DNA from: Gemmatimonadota bacterium
Lineage (GTDB): Bacteria > Latescibacterota > UBA2968 > UBA8231
DNA: 64,000 nucleotides
Assembly (NCBI GenBank): GCA_018660835.1
Contig: JABJJN010000091.1
Location: 1 to 64,000, forward strand
Direction: 5' to 3'
Shown: in pieces, positions 17,061 through 26,825 of the stretch
Position numbering within the stretch: the first letter of the stretch is position 1
How the letters are laid out: every line of letters begins with the position of its first letter
Made by a program: the position numbers and the translations under genes
The notes under the pieces: generated by a model
The model's input: only the letters and a program-made list of their open reading frames with translations
What the model was told of the DNA's origin: nothing
Databases searched by the model: none

Positions 17061-20000
17061 ATGAAGCGCACATTCCTAACAAGCTGCATCGAGATCCTGT
17101 TGCTTTGTGGTTTGGCGGCAGGAGGATTGAATGACGGCTTCACGGTACACGTTAGAGACGCGTCCACCCTTGTCGGCCCCCAGATTGGTGATGTCGTAAC
17201 GCTGACTGTGGTCGCTGCAGGGGTCAGCGAAATCAAGGGACACAGTACCGAGGTCGCCTTCGATGCAGCCCTGCTGAGTTTCGACAGCTTTGTCGGCGGC
17301 GATCTACTCGGTGACGCTGCCGTCGATGTCAACACGCCTCCCGTCGAAGGATCCGATGGCCTCACGAGAGTCGAAGGTGCGTCCGCCTTGATTGGGGCTA
17401 ACGAGACGCGCGTCACGGACGGCGGAGTTCTCGGCACATTCACCTTTCACGTGGTCGGCGACGTCGCCGAGAGCGGCTCTTTCCTTTCCATTGTGGCAAT
17501 TGAACTCAGGACGTCTCCCGATGACGCTGACCGAGATGCGCTGCAACTGACGCCGGGATCGCTTGGACGGGCTCTGAATCCACGCTTCGCCAACCAGATT
17601 TTCAACGTCGACGTGCAGCGCCGGTTCAATGGTGCCGCCCTCAGCTGGGAGAGTCGGTTTACAGGTCTTGCCGATTCGATCCGCGTCAGGCAAACTGGAC
17701 AAACAGAGTGGATCGATTTCGGCAACCCGGCGCTGGCAGCGACGGATTCGGTCGCCTTGCGTGGTGCAGGACTTCTGTTGGCAGGCCGCATCGCTCTGGC
17801 GGACACCATCACACCTGCAGCGCAAATGGTGCTGGCCAATGCGGGCATCGAGACCGAGGCCGATGGTTTTGAGGCTGAGTTGTTGCGCCTCTACCGACAA
17901 CTGCGAACGCGACGACATGTTGTGAGCGCCACCGCGCTGTCGGCTGACACACAGTTCGAGTATCAGGCCCACTCCTTCGATCTGTTGGGGAGAAGATCCA
18001 ACACACAGGAGGGCAACTTCCGCACACGGCTGGCGCCAGATGTACGACCTGCCTCTGGCAGTGATCTGGATGTACAGACGACCCAGACAACGGCCTCAAC
18101 GAGTTGGTTCACCAACCGCCCCGCCGATACACAGTTGCTCGTGATCGCAGTCGCCAGTGTCGATACCGTACTTGCGACCCAATTGGATGGCGCTGGTTCA
18201 CTCGTACACGCAGCGCTGGCAGAGGGTCTCACACCCGACACCGAATACAGCTATGTGGTGACATCGCGACTCGTGGATGTGGATGATCTGATTGAGCAGA
18301 ACCTGCTGACACAAGAGCAGGTCAGTTTTTCCAAGACGGGAACATTCCGCACGCGTGCTGCGGGCCGCCCCCTGCGACTTCTGGTACCGCCATCACGCGT
18401 CGTGAGCAGCAACAACGCCGTGATCACAGCACGGCTGAATCAGATCACGGGTTTGGTCATCGACTACGGTGTCGTCGATGACCCAGGATCCGCTGAATAC
18501 TCAAAGACTCTGTCCTCTTCCGACATTCTCAACACCCACGCCATCACCTTGCCAGACCTGGATCCTGCCACGACGTATCGCTTCCGCCTGCGTCTGGCGA
18601 CACCGGATGGTGACACACTGAGCACGGATCCTCGTGGGAATTTCCAGTGGAGTCGCGACCTGCAGTTCCGTACGTCGGCGCTCGGTGACACCCTGCCACC
18701 GGTCATCATCGAGGGTCCCTTTGTCGTGAGTCGCGACGTGTTGGCCGTCGTGCGTTTCGTCACCGACGTGGACACACGCGCAACTGTGTTTTTTGGCACG
18801 AGCGGTGGGACCTACGGTACCGCCGATGAATTCGAGATCCCTGACAAAACCGTCGATGGCTCTTTGCGGCTGACGCAGGAACACGCCATCACGATCTCCG
18901 GATTGGAACCAGGTGCGGCCTACCAATACGGCATCATCGTGGAAGCAACGAATAACCGGACGACTTCCTTCGAACCCGGTCAGGGGTCTGGCAAACGCAG
19001 TGGTGTGTTACAGCCGCCGGGTGGCGCTGGCGCTTTCACCACAAACAATCAGGCAGATACGCAGTTCCCGGTAATACTCGCAGGGCCATCGATTGCGTCC
19101 AAGACCCACGCAACAGCCGTTGTTGAGTGGACGACGGACGAACCCACCAGTGCCGATGTCCGCTTCGGCACGCAAGAACTCGACGGGCAAGAAGGCACGG
19201 GCCTCAATTCCACCCGCCACAAAATCGTGCTGTCGAATCTCGAAGCGGGGCAGACCTACTCCTATATCGTGGGCGCAACAGATGCCTCTGGTAATGGCGC
19301 CACCGAGTCAGCCTTGGCCGTCTTCACAACCAATCCTGAGGTCGATCTGACGGCACCTGTGGTGACGGAGGCTCCTCGTGTGATCTATAGGAATGACGAG
19401 GTCGCCACGATTCAGTGGACGACGGATGAGGATGCGTCCGGCGAAGTTCACTTCGGCACCAGCACAGACCTGGACTTCATTCGAACGCTGTCCGGCACGA
19501 ACCGCGTACACGAGGCAACCCTCACCAATCTGGCACCCGAGACAACGTACTATTTCGACACCAGATCGAGCGATCTGAGCAACAATGGTCCGACAACGAC
19601 GACGATCGACAGCTTCACAACGGATGCCGTCGCCGATGCTACCGCACCGGTGATCTCAGCGGCGGCAGTACAAGCCGCCGATTCGACGGCGATTCTGACA
19701 TGGGCGACGGACGAGTTGGCAGACAGTTTTGTGAATTTCGGTACCGTGTCGGGGCTGTTGAATCTGACCGTAGGCAATGCCGAGGACGGGACCGAGCACG
19801 AAGTCATCCTTACAAATCTTGCCCCTGCGACGACCTACTTCTTCTCAGTAGGCTCTATCGATCGGGCCGGAAATGGACCTGTCGTCACCGCGCAGGCCTC
19901 TTTCACGACATCAGCCTCTGCCGATGTGGAAGCGCCGCAGACACCGACGGCATTGACCGGTAGTGGTGGCAATGGCCAGGTCTTGCTGGCGTGGAACGAC

Positions 20001-21488
20001 AATAGCGAGCTAGACCTGGCCGGTTACAACGTCTACCGCCGTTTGCAGAGCGAGGACGAATTCTCCCTTACGGCGTCGCGCCTCGCCGAGGCTGCCTATA
20101 CCGATTTGGGTGTAGCGAACAATGTCGGCTACGACTACAGGATCACGGCGATCGATCGAAATGCGGTGCCTAACGAGTCCGAGCCGACGACGGTTTTGGC
20201 CCTGACGCCCACATTGAGTGCCGCGCCCACTGTCGCCTCGGGACTCAGCGTCCTCGCCGAATCACTGCGTCCCACGCTGATTTTCAACGACGCCGTGCCC
20301 TTCGCAAATGGCGCTGAGTTGACGTATACAATTCAGGTTTCCACAAAGAGTGACTTTTCTGATGTCACGGCATCCACGTCAGGTGTTGCTGGGGGAACGG
20401 GACAGATTTCCTGGACACTGACACGGGATCTCGACAATGGTGCCACGTACTTCTGGCGTGTTCGGGCTGTCGAAGGCGCTCTGACAGGACCCTTCACAGA
20501 AACACTGGAATTCACCGTCGATGCGGCGCTGTTGCCGGGTGATTTCAATAACGACGGGTCCGTAGACTTCGACGACTTCTTCGCCTTTGTCGCCGTCTTC
20601 GGTTCTCCCGTGGCTGAGGCACCGAGATTCGATCTCGATGGATCGAATTCTGGCATTATAGACTTCAGCGACTTCTTCGCCTTCGTCGCCGTTTTCGGCA
20701 CCCGGAGTGCTGGCAAGAGTTGGGGATTCGCTCATCGGCTCGACGAAGACGCCTCCATCCGGCTCCAGGCTACAGCATCTATCATGGGTACCGACCATCT
20801 GGGCAAGGGATCGACGCACGGCATCGATGACAAGGTGCAGCTGCGAATCTGGATGGACGGGGCGCGAGCAGTGAGTGCCTTTGGCCTCGTGTTAGGCTAT
20901 GACCCTCAACTCGTAGAATTCGTCGCCGCCGAAGAGGGGCCCGGGCATCTGTTGGCAAGTCGGGGGGGGCACACGGGTTTGTTCACTGTGCGCCTTGAGC
21001 GACCAGGGACACTGTTGATCAGCAATGGCTTATCCCAGGGTCAGCCCGTCGACGGCCGGGGGATGCTCGCCGAGCTGTCCTTCCGACTGCGGGACCGACA
21101 GCACGCCGGGGATGCCAGCTTCGTCTTGCACGAGGCCTACGTTGCAAACAAAGCTGATGATATTCGTCGGGTCATGGATCTGTCCGGAACAGATGTGGTA
21201 CCCCTGCAATTTGCTCTGGCACAGGCGTACCCAAATCCATTCAACCCTTCGACCCAGATTGAATTTGCTCTCGCTCACGATACGCCAGCGAGTCTCATCA
21301 TCTATGATGTGATCGGTCAGCGTGTGCGAACCTTGCTGCAGGCAAGCGACGACATCAGGGCAGGTTATCACACCCTCACTTGGGATGGTACAGACGAGCA
21401 GGATCGCGCCGTGGGCAACGGGCTCTACTTCTATCGTCTCGTCACACCCGCTTTTCAACGAACGGGCAAGATGATGTTGATCAAGTAG
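17061..21488 (+). CDS. Giant secreted multidomain protein: cohesin-like, Ig/FN3 repeats, dockerin-like, C-terminal sorting domain
   Basis: 1475 residues. Residues 1-21 form a signal peptide. About 25-170 is a cohesin-like beta domain (STEVAFDAALLSFDSF). At least four purple-acid-phosphatase-N/FN3-type repeats follow between about 545 and 960; each has an aromatic-TTDE stretch then SNLEAGQTYSYIV-like and AVFTTN-like ends. FN3 domains follow. A dockerin-like pair, DFNNDGSVDFDDFFAFV and a second copy ending DFSDFFAFVAVFG, spans about 1160-1215. A second cohesin-like domain covers about 1256-1375. From about 1389, AYPNPFNPST, YDVIGQRVRTLL and GNGLYFYRLVT form the FCB-type C-terminal sorting/FlgD-like module. 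A surface-exposed adhesin or scaffold is likely; no catalytic domain is visible. Confidence 0.9.
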   Translation: MKRTFLTSCIEILLLCGLAAGGLNDGFTVHVRDASTLVGPQIGDVVTLTVVAAGVSEIKGHSTEVAFDAALLSFDSFVGGDLLGDAAVDVNTPPVEGSDGLTRVEGASALIGANETRVTDGGVLGTFTFHVVGDVAESGSFLSIVAIELRTSPDDADRDALQLTPGSLGRALNPRFANQIFNVDVQRRFNGAALSWESRFTGLADSIRVRQTGQTEWIDFGNPALAATDSVALRGAGLLLAGRIALADTITPAAQMVLANAGIETEADGFEAELLRLYRQLRTRRHVVSATALSADTQFEYQAHSFDLLGRRSNTQEGNFRTRLAPDVRPASGSDLDVQTTQTTASTSWFTNRPADTQLLVIAVASVDTVLATQLDGAGSLVHAALAEGLTPDTEYSYVVTSRLVDVDDLIEQNLLTQEQVSFSKTGTFRTRAAGRPLRLLVPPSRVVSSNNAVITARLNQITGLVIDYGVVDDPGSAEYSKTLSSSDILNTHAITLPDLDPATTYRFRLRLATPDGDTLSTDPRGNFQWSRDLQFRTSALGDTLPPVIIEGPFVVSRDVLAVVRFVTDVDTRATVFFGTSGGTYGTADEFEIPDKTVDGSLRLTQEHAITISGLEPGAAYQYGIIVEATNNRTTSFEPGQGSGKRSGVLQPPGGAGAFTTNNQADTQFPVILAGPSIASKTHATAVVEWTTDEPTSADVRFGTQELDGQEGTGLNSTRHKIVLSNLEAGQTYSYIVGATDASGNGATESALAVFTTNPEVDLTAPVVTEAPRVIYRNDEVATIQWTTDEDASGEVHFGTSTDLDFIRTLSGTNRVHEATLTNLAPETTYYFDTRSSDLSNNGPTTTTIDSFTTDAVADATAPVISAAAVQAADSTAILTWATDELADSFVNFGTVSGLLNLTVGNAEDGTEHEVILTNLAPATTYFFSVGSIDRAGNGPVVTAQASFTTSASADVEAPQTPTALTGSGGNGQVLLAWNDNSELDLAGYNVYRRLQSEDEFSLTASRLAEAAYTDLGVANNVGYDYRITAIDRNAVPNESEPTTVLALTPTLSAAPTVASGLSVLAESLRPTLIFNDAVPFANGAELTYTIQVSTKSDFSDVTASTSGVAGGTGQISWTLTRDLDNGATYFWRVRAVEGALTGPFTETLEFTVDAALLPGDFNNDGSVDFDDFFAFVAVFGSPVAEAPRFDLDGSNSGIIDFSDFFAFVAVFGTRSAGKSWGFAHRLDEDASIRLQATASIMGTDHLGKGSTHGIDDKVQLRIWMDGARAVSAFGLVLGYDPQLVEFVAAEEGPGHLLASRGGHTGLFTVRLERPGTLLISNGLSQGQPVDGRGMLAELSFRLRDRQHAGDASFVLHEAYVANKADDIRRVMDLSGTDVVPLQFALAQAYPNPFNPSTQIEFALAHDTPASLIIYDVIGQRVRTLLQASDDIRAGYHTLTWDGTDEQDRAVGNGLYFYRLVTPAFQRTGKMMLIK
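20542..20703 (+). repeat. Dockerin-like internal duplication inside the giant secreted protein
   Basis: Two calcium-loop plus helix units encode FDDFFAFVAVFGS and FSDFFAFVAVFGT. At nucleotide level the two copies are nearly identical around GACTTCTTCGCCTT, about 105 bases apart. Each unit carries Asp/Asn residues in a DxNxDGxVD-like or DxDGSN-like loop, as in type I dockerins or Latescibacteria-type EF-hand repeats. Recent duplication or codon-level conservation is the likely cause. Confidence 0.75.
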
Positions 21489-21507
21489 ACTCCTAGATTG
21501 TCGACGT

Positions 21508-22152
21508 TCAGGCAGCCAACGCTGGTTCACGCAGACCCTCGGCGTCCGCCTCGAAGTAATGCTCCAACCGCTGTCGAAGTGCCAGACGCGCTCGATGCAG
21601 ACGTGATTTGAGCGCGGGAATCTTCAGGCCCAGTGCCGTTGCAGCATCCTCCGTCGACAGACCTTCTACATCGCGCAGGATGAAGACGGTGCGGTACTTG
21701 TCGTCCAGATCGTCGACGGCTCCCCAGACCTTATCCCAGAATTCTTTGCGCAACATGGGATCGGCCGCGCTGCGACGAGGCTGGCCGGTCATGTCCTGGC
21801 GTTCAACGATGGGCGGAGCATCTTCCATGGAGATGATGGTCGACGATTTGTCACGACGACGGTGCATGAGCGCCGCATTGATCGCAATACGGTGGATCCA
21901 CGTCGACAAGGAGGCATCACCACGGAATCGATCAATCTTGTGGGTCACCGCCATCATGACATCCTGCGCGACTTCCTCTGCATCCATCGGATTCTTGACG
22001 ATCGAATTGGCCAATCGCTCGATCCGGCCGCGATGCTGATGAAGTAGTGCTTCAATGGCCGTCGTCTCACCTTGCTGAGCTCGAATCACCAGAGCTCGTT
22101 CGGCACGGCGTTGGGCAGGTGTCGGTGTTTTGGAGATCTTGGGGTTTGGCAC
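21508..22152 (-). CDS. ECF-type RNA polymerase sigma factor
   Basis: 214 residues; GTG start with AGGAGG about 10 bases upstream. Region 2 is recognisable as NSIVKNPMDAEEVAQDVMMAV followed by FRGDASLSTWIHRIAINAAL. Region 4 reads LDDKYRTVFILRDVEGLSTEDA then LGLKIPALKSRLHRARLALR, the helix-turn-helix for the -35 element. An unusual Arg-rich N-terminal extension of about 25 residues precedes region 2. No anti-sigma factor gene lies on either side, so control is not apparent from the neighbourhood. It is convergent with the giant secreted protein gene (19 bases apart). Confidence 0.95.
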   Translation of the reverse strand: MPNPKISKTPTPAQRRAERALVIRAQQGETTAIEALLHQHRGRIERLANSIVKNPMDAEEVAQDVMMAVTHKIDRFRGDASLSTWIHRIAINAALMHRRRDKSSTIISMEDAPPIVERQDMTGQPRRSAADPMLRKEFWDKVWGAVDDLDDKYRTVFILRDVEGLSTEDAATALGLKIPALKSRLHRARLALRQRLEHYFEADAEGLREPALAA

Positions 22153-22521
22153 GCAGGAAGCCCTCCTGAGTCATGTATTTCGATTGCACCCGGGAGCAGA
22201 ATCGTTCCCCAACGATTTCTACCCACACCAATCCCTATACAAGACGCATGCCAGACTTGTCGCAGAACGCCACGATTTGTCGTAACTGTTTACGTATCAA
22301 TGAGTTGTACCGCCGGGCATAATTTGACTTCTACCTCGAATCGCCTCCCTGTGTTCCCGGTATTTCGTGACTCCCCGAGATATCAAGGTTCGGTATTCAC
22401 GAAAGCGGCATGTCCTCTATATTCCGAAGCCAAATCCCGCCACCGCTGGCATGCGAGCCGTATGCCGCCGTGGTGCTTTGAAGTGGCATCTGACGAGACC
22501 ACTCTATGAATTCTGCATACC
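22153..22521. other. Intergenic region between divergent sigma factor and ogt genes
   Basis: 369 bases without a convincing gene. It should hold the promoters for both flanking units. A 71-codon open frame from the GTG at 22367 runs into ogt in another frame; it has no ribosome-binding site and no recognisable domain. I see no tRNA-like fold or terminator. Confidence 0.6.
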
Positions 22522-23007
22522 ATGCACGCTGAACCCGCCTCGTACGGTCTCATGGCCAGTCCTGTGGGCGAACTGCTGCTGAGTTGGAGTCCGCTGGGAC
22601 TTTCTCGGATCCGCTTTGGTGGCGCGCCCGAATCTGGCATCCCCCTTGAACCGATTCCCTTCGGTGCCCAACAGCAACTTGAGGCATACTTCGCCGGTGA
22701 CCTGAGGCAGTTCGATCTGCCTCTCGATCCGCATGGTACCGCCTTCCAGTTGCAGGTGTGGGCGCAACTGCGACAGATTCCTTTTGGTGTGACAATGACC
22801 TATGGCGAATTGGCCTATACACTTGGCAAGCCCAAAGCCTCGCGGGCCGTCGGTGGTGCGAACCATCACAATCCACTTCCTATCGTCGTACCCTGCCACC
22901 GCGTGATCGGTGCAGATGGACGACTTACCGGGTTTGCCAGCGGTCTCGAAATCAAGCAGCAACTGTTGGATCTGGAACGCCGAGCACTCGCCCGGCCCTC
23001 AGCGTAG
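22522..23007 (+). CDS. ogt: Methylated-DNA--protein-cysteine methyltransferase (Ogt/MGMT type)
   Basis: 161 residues, the normal length for a stand-alone Ogt. The acceptor cysteine is Cys125 in VVPCHRVIG, preceded by GGANHHNPLPI. The DNA-binding wing reads PFGVTMTYGELAYTLGKPKASRAV. It repairs O6-methylguanine and O4-methylthymine by irreversible transfer of the methyl group to itself. In place of the Asn in the usual AxxxNP motif, GGANHHNP keeps the Asn-Pro pair. Twenty bases separate it from the downstream PL2-like lyase gene, so the repair gene and the polysaccharide genes may share a transcript, probably without functional linkage. Confidence 0.95.
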   Translation: MHAEPASYGLMASPVGELLLSWSPLGLSRIRFGGAPESGIPLEPIPFGAQQQLEAYFAGDLRQFDLPLDPHGTAFQLQVWAQLRQIPFGVTMTYGELAYTLGKPKASRAVGGANHHNPLPIVVPCHRVIGADGRLTGFASGLEIKQQLLDLERRALARPSA

Positions 23008-23027
23008 ATGACACCCCGGAGAGTGTG

Positions 23028-24575
23028 ATGAGTGACGCAACTTTCTTCCTCGACGCAGTCACCGCACACGTGGGTACTGCTCTGGAACGCTGCCGCGATC
23101 GCTGGGGGCCAGCGACAGGGTTGCTCGCCGATGGCTACAACCTCAAGTCACGTGAACCAGGACACTGGGAAGCGGCCATCGTCTCGGATTTGAGTTGTCA
23201 GCAGAATCTGATCCGCAGTCTGGATGGTCTGCACCAGCTGACAGGGGCTGATCTGTGGTCAGACGTGGCCGACGAGTGGATTGGCAATGCGCTGCCCAAA
23301 TTGACAGATGCCGCCTCGAATCTCTGGTATTGGGGAGGCCACACAGCGTGGGACCTGGAGACCGACAAGATTCTGGCTGGCAACCATGAGTTGAAATGCG
23401 TCTTCCCGTTCTACGACTTCCTGTATCGTGTGGATGCGGCAGCAACGACCAAATTCATCGATGCCTTCTGGCATGCGCATATATGGGATTGGTCGAATCT
23501 ACTCTTCAACCGCCACGGTGAATACGAGCAATGGAATCAGGATGAACGCTTCAGCGGCACCTTTGCTGGAACCGGTGCTCTGCCGCTCATCGACAACACG
23601 GCCCTTTCCTTCATCAACACCGGATCAGATCTCATCTACGCCGGCACGGAAGCATTGCGTCTGAATGATGATCGAGTCGCCTACGACTGGGCACTGCATC
23701 TATTGTCCTGCTACGAAGCGATCCGCCATCCGGAGACGGGGTTAGCCGGTTATCAATTCAATCATCGCGACCCCTGTCGTGTGCGACAGTCATTCGTAGG
23801 ACAAATGGGGCAACAGGATGATGTCAACGAAACAACGGTCATCACCAACAATGTGATCGGTACTCGATATGGCAGAGTCGCTGTCTGTTTTCTCAACCAG
23901 GCGATGCGTTTAGGCGATCAGGCAAGACCGTTGCTTGAGTTTGTGTGCAAGGATCTGGTTGCACTGGCTCGGCACAGTTGGCAGGGCGACGAAGGCATCT
24001 TCCAGCCGCTGCTCAATGATGGCACCCTGCTGACCCCCGCACACACCCAGGATGTCGGCTACTGCCAGCCGGTGAAATTGCGACCGGTCCGTGCGAATGG
24101 ACTGCTCTTGCTGTCCTATGCGCGCGCCTACCGCGTCACGGGGAACGATGACTTTTTTCAGATGGCTCATGCCATCGCTCAGGCCATGGGTTGGGGAGAT
24201 GTGAGTTCAGGACCAGTGGACTTCCAGTCACTCAACTCTGTGTCGACACCTACCGAGGATACACGTGCCCACGGTGGACAGAATGATGCTTGCGCCTTGG
24301 AGGCTCTGCTCGATCTGTATGTGGCCAGTGAGGACGAGGTCTATATGTCCAGCGCCATTTCCCTGGGGCGCCGTCTCGTGGAAACACACGTGGTGGATGG
24401 GTTGTTCACATCCTCCGGTTCAAGCGACAATGAACAGACCGGTATCGATAGTGCTGTTCCCGTGGCCCTGCTGCGACTTGCCGGCACTCTATCTGACAGC
24501 AACGAAATCACGCCAACCTTGTATCCAAACATCACCCAGTTTGACCCCAAAGTCGTCGTCGCGAGACGCGAGTGA
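23028..24575 (+). CDS. Putative (alpha/alpha)-barrel polysaccharide lyase, PL2-like pectate lyase
   Basis: 515 residues from ATG 23028. The frame is open further upstream, but that stretch overlaps ogt. The block NHELKCVFPFYDFLYRVDAAAT, then FWHAHIWDWSNLLFNRHGEYE, resembles the metal-binding and catalytic region of family 2 pectate lyases, in which histidines of such HEL and RHG motifs coordinate Mn. The repeating helical pattern (Ala/Leu-rich with conserved Trp and Tyr) fits an alpha/alpha toroid. No signal peptide, so it would act on imported oligogalacturonides or related uronate oligomers. It is followed 15 bases later by a putative glycosidase. A helical-barrel epimerase or glucuronyl hydrolase is the main alternative. 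Confidence 0.6.
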   Translation: MSDATFFLDAVTAHVGTALERCRDRWGPATGLLADGYNLKSREPGHWEAAIVSDLSCQQNLIRSLDGLHQLTGADLWSDVADEWIGNALPKLTDAASNLWYWGGHTAWDLETDKILAGNHELKCVFPFYDFLYRVDAAATTKFIDAFWHAHIWDWSNLLFNRHGEYEQWNQDERFSGTFAGTGALPLIDNTALSFINTGSDLIYAGTEALRLNDDRVAYDWALHLLSCYEAIRHPETGLAGYQFNHRDPCRVRQSFVGQMGQQDDVNETTVITNNVIGTRYGRVAVCFLNQAMRLGDQARPLLEFVCKDLVALARHSWQGDEGIFQPLLNDGTLLTPAHTQDVGYCQPVKLRPVRANGLLLLSYARAYRVTGNDDFFQMAHAIAQAMGWGDVSSGPVDFQSLNSVSTPTEDTRAHGGQNDACALEALLDLYVASEDEVYMSSAISLGRRLVETHVVDGLFTSSGSSDNEQTGIDSAVPVALLRLAGTLSDSNEITPTLYPNITQFDPKVVVARRE

Positions 24576-24590
24576 AGAAGACGTAGCCTC

Positions 24591-26810
24591 ATGACATTGA
24601 TCCAGGCACTACAGATCTGTGAAGACATCTCGTTGGAATCTGACGATCCAGTGTGCACGACGATCGCCACGGCACTGGGCGACCCGGGGCTCGCCTCGGC
24701 GTATGACGCCTCCACGATTGCGCGGACACGAATTGGCGTGGGCAATTGGGCTGGCCTGGACACGCCCGATGGCGAGTGGGCCTGCGTACGTGTGGTGGAG
24801 GACGAGTGTCAGATGAGCGCGTCGACACCGTCTCTGCTGTTTGGGTTGTTCATGCAGATCCGTGATGCATGGGTGGACGATGTCGCTGCTGACTTTTCTG
24901 CCGGCCGCTGGTTGCGCCCGACCTTCACCTGGCTTGCCGGCCGGGACGAATTGCTCACGGGCCGATATGGCTTCCTCAAGCGTCGGCGCCAACCGGTGGG
25001 GCCAGATGATATTGACGCGTCCATGCAAGAACTTGCCCGCATCGGCTGTACCCACGTCGTGATCAATGAACTGGCCCGACGGTCCTTCGAGGCGGCACCG
25101 AAAAACGAAGTGTACTACCGCTTCTATGACTACACGCCGGATATCGATCAATACGTCGAGACCCGCCTCAATGCCGGCACCTATCCACGGGAGTATTTGG
25201 GCGCCAATCTCGACCTGCTGCAGCGTGTCGCCCAGACCGCCGAGAAATACGGCCTGATCCCGGGACTCTATTCAGCTCACCCGCGTTCTGTCCCGGAGAG
25301 TCTGTTGCAGCGTTGGCCGCATCTGCGGGGAGCACGCATCGATCACACCTTCCGTTCGTATCTGCCCCGCTACACCCTGTCTGTCGCTCACCCCGCCGTG
25401 CGCTGGCACTATGCCGAGTTGATACGCACGCTGTTGAGCGAGGTACCGCAGCTGGGCTTCATCAAAATGTTGCTGAACGATTCCGGCTCGGGTTTCGAGT
25501 ACACAGCAAGTCTTTATGCCGGCCGCAATGGTGGCCCCTATATCGTGCGCGAATGGCGACCGGATGAGGAGATCGCTCGCCTCGCCGCCGAGAATGTCAT
25601 CCGCTACTACCGCATGCTGCGTGATGCAGCACGCGAGGTGAATCCCGATTTCCAGTTGATGACGGGATTGAAAAATATCGCCGAAGAGCAGACGCCGATC
25701 CTGGCAGGAATGGACACAGGCATCAACCTGCAGACGCAGTCGCAGCGCTCAGATGTCGATGACGCCGAATGGCAGCAGACGCGCGCCGAGCTCGAAGGGC
25801 GCGGCGCCCACGTTCTGACCGATACGAATGCGACGGGGTCCAACTATATCCTGGGCATGCCGAGTCCATGGTGGACGGCGCAGCGGCTGGCCGAGCAAGT
25901 GAGTCAGGGATACGAACGCATCGATGTGTATCTCAATGCATCGTATTTCGCCCCCTTCGATCCGAATCGTGAAATCATCGCCGCTATGCAATTTGATGCG
26001 CAACTCGATGTGGATGCGGTATTGGCGGCGGCAGCTCAACGCTGGACGTCGACGACGCAGGCCGCTGAAGAGTTGGTGCAGATTTGGTGCTGGGCGGATG
26101 AAGCGGCCAGCCAGGCTCGTTGTCACTTCCTGTACAGTTGGCTTGGCTTCACCTGGTATCGCTGGTGGGTACGGCCCTTTGTTCCGGATGTGAGTGCCAT
26201 TCCTGCCGAAGAACGGGCGTATTACGAAGAGCCCATGCTGACACTCTTCAACAATCCACACAATGTCGATTTTGCTGCAGACGCACTGTGGAATCTGCAA
26301 CCTGTGGAGGAAGCCGATTCTTCTGTCGAGATCTACGATGAGCAGGTGACTCCACCCCTGGCCCGCGCCATCGGCGCCGCCACAAAGCAGGCAGAATCAG
26401 GCGAGGAGGTCTGGATCGATCTGCGTGATCGACTCCGAGCCTACCGCTGTTACATAGAGACATTGCGCAATCTGTCGGCGTGGATCGGGGGAGTGCACGG
26501 ATACGTCCAGGCGACGGATCAGGCGACACGTGACCAACGCCGCCAGCAGGTGCGTGATCTGGTCCGCCGTGAGCGCGCCAACGCCGTGGACCTGCTCAAA
26601 TTGTGGCGTGAAAGTGACATTGATTTCATGCCCTTGCAGACGCCGGGAGAATCTGTCCACAACTACGGTATGAATTTCGATCAGTTGTTGGAGAAGAAGA
26701 TCGCCCTGATGGATGCCTACGCAGATCATGAACCACGCATCGATCAAGACTACATGTTCAGGGCACCTGAAGGATTTCCTGTGTCGGAAGAGGAATACCT
26801 CAAATACTGA
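24591..26810 (+). CDS. Putative glycoside hydrolase, TIM-barrel, alpha-glucuronidase/GH20-like architecture
   Basis: 739 residues, no signal peptide. An N-terminal alpha/beta region (1-110) precedes a barrel-like section: YGFLKRRRQPVG, a CTHVVINELARRSF strand and AHPAVRWHYAELIRTLL. The next strand, PQLGFIKMLLNDSGSGFEYT, is where retaining or substrate-assisted enzymes of the GH67, GH115 and GH20 type keep catalytic acids. The C-terminal third is helical, rich in Trp and Arg (SWLGFTWYRWWVRPF). I cannot assign a family with confidence. Co-transcribed with the PL2-like lyase, 15 bases apart, which supports a role in uronate-containing oligosaccharide breakdown. Confidence 0.5.
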   Translation: MTLIQALQICEDISLESDDPVCTTIATALGDPGLASAYDASTIARTRIGVGNWAGLDTPDGEWACVRVVEDECQMSASTPSLLFGLFMQIRDAWVDDVAADFSAGRWLRPTFTWLAGRDELLTGRYGFLKRRRQPVGPDDIDASMQELARIGCTHVVINELARRSFEAAPKNEVYYRFYDYTPDIDQYVETRLNAGTYPREYLGANLDLLQRVAQTAEKYGLIPGLYSAHPRSVPESLLQRWPHLRGARIDHTFRSYLPRYTLSVAHPAVRWHYAELIRTLLSEVPQLGFIKMLLNDSGSGFEYTASLYAGRNGGPYIVREWRPDEEIARLAAENVIRYYRMLRDAAREVNPDFQLMTGLKNIAEEQTPILAGMDTGINLQTQSQRSDVDDAEWQQTRAELEGRGAHVLTDTNATGSNYILGMPSPWWTAQRLAEQVSQGYERIDVYLNASYFAPFDPNREIIAAMQFDAQLDVDAVLAAAAQRWTSTTQAAEELVQIWCWADEAASQARCHFLYSWLGFTWYRWWVRPFVPDVSAIPAEERAYYEEPMLTLFNNPHNVDFAADALWNLQPVEEADSSVEIYDEQVTPPLARAIGAATKQAESGEEVWIDLRDRLRAYRCYIETLRNLSAWIGGVHGYVQATDQATRDQRRQQVRDLVRRERANAVDLLKLWRESDIDFMPLQTPGESVHNYGMNFDQLLEKKIALMDAYADHEPRIDQDYMFRAPEGFPVSEEEYLKY

Positions 26811-26825
26811 GACCGTATCGCGTGC

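Noticed and set aside
17304..17972. 222-codon minus-strand frame
   Set aside because: Antisense of the giant secreted protein; low-complexity content.
22367..22582. 71-codon plus-strand frame between sigma factor and ogt
   Set aside because: No ribosome-binding site, overlaps ogt in another frame, no recognisable domain.
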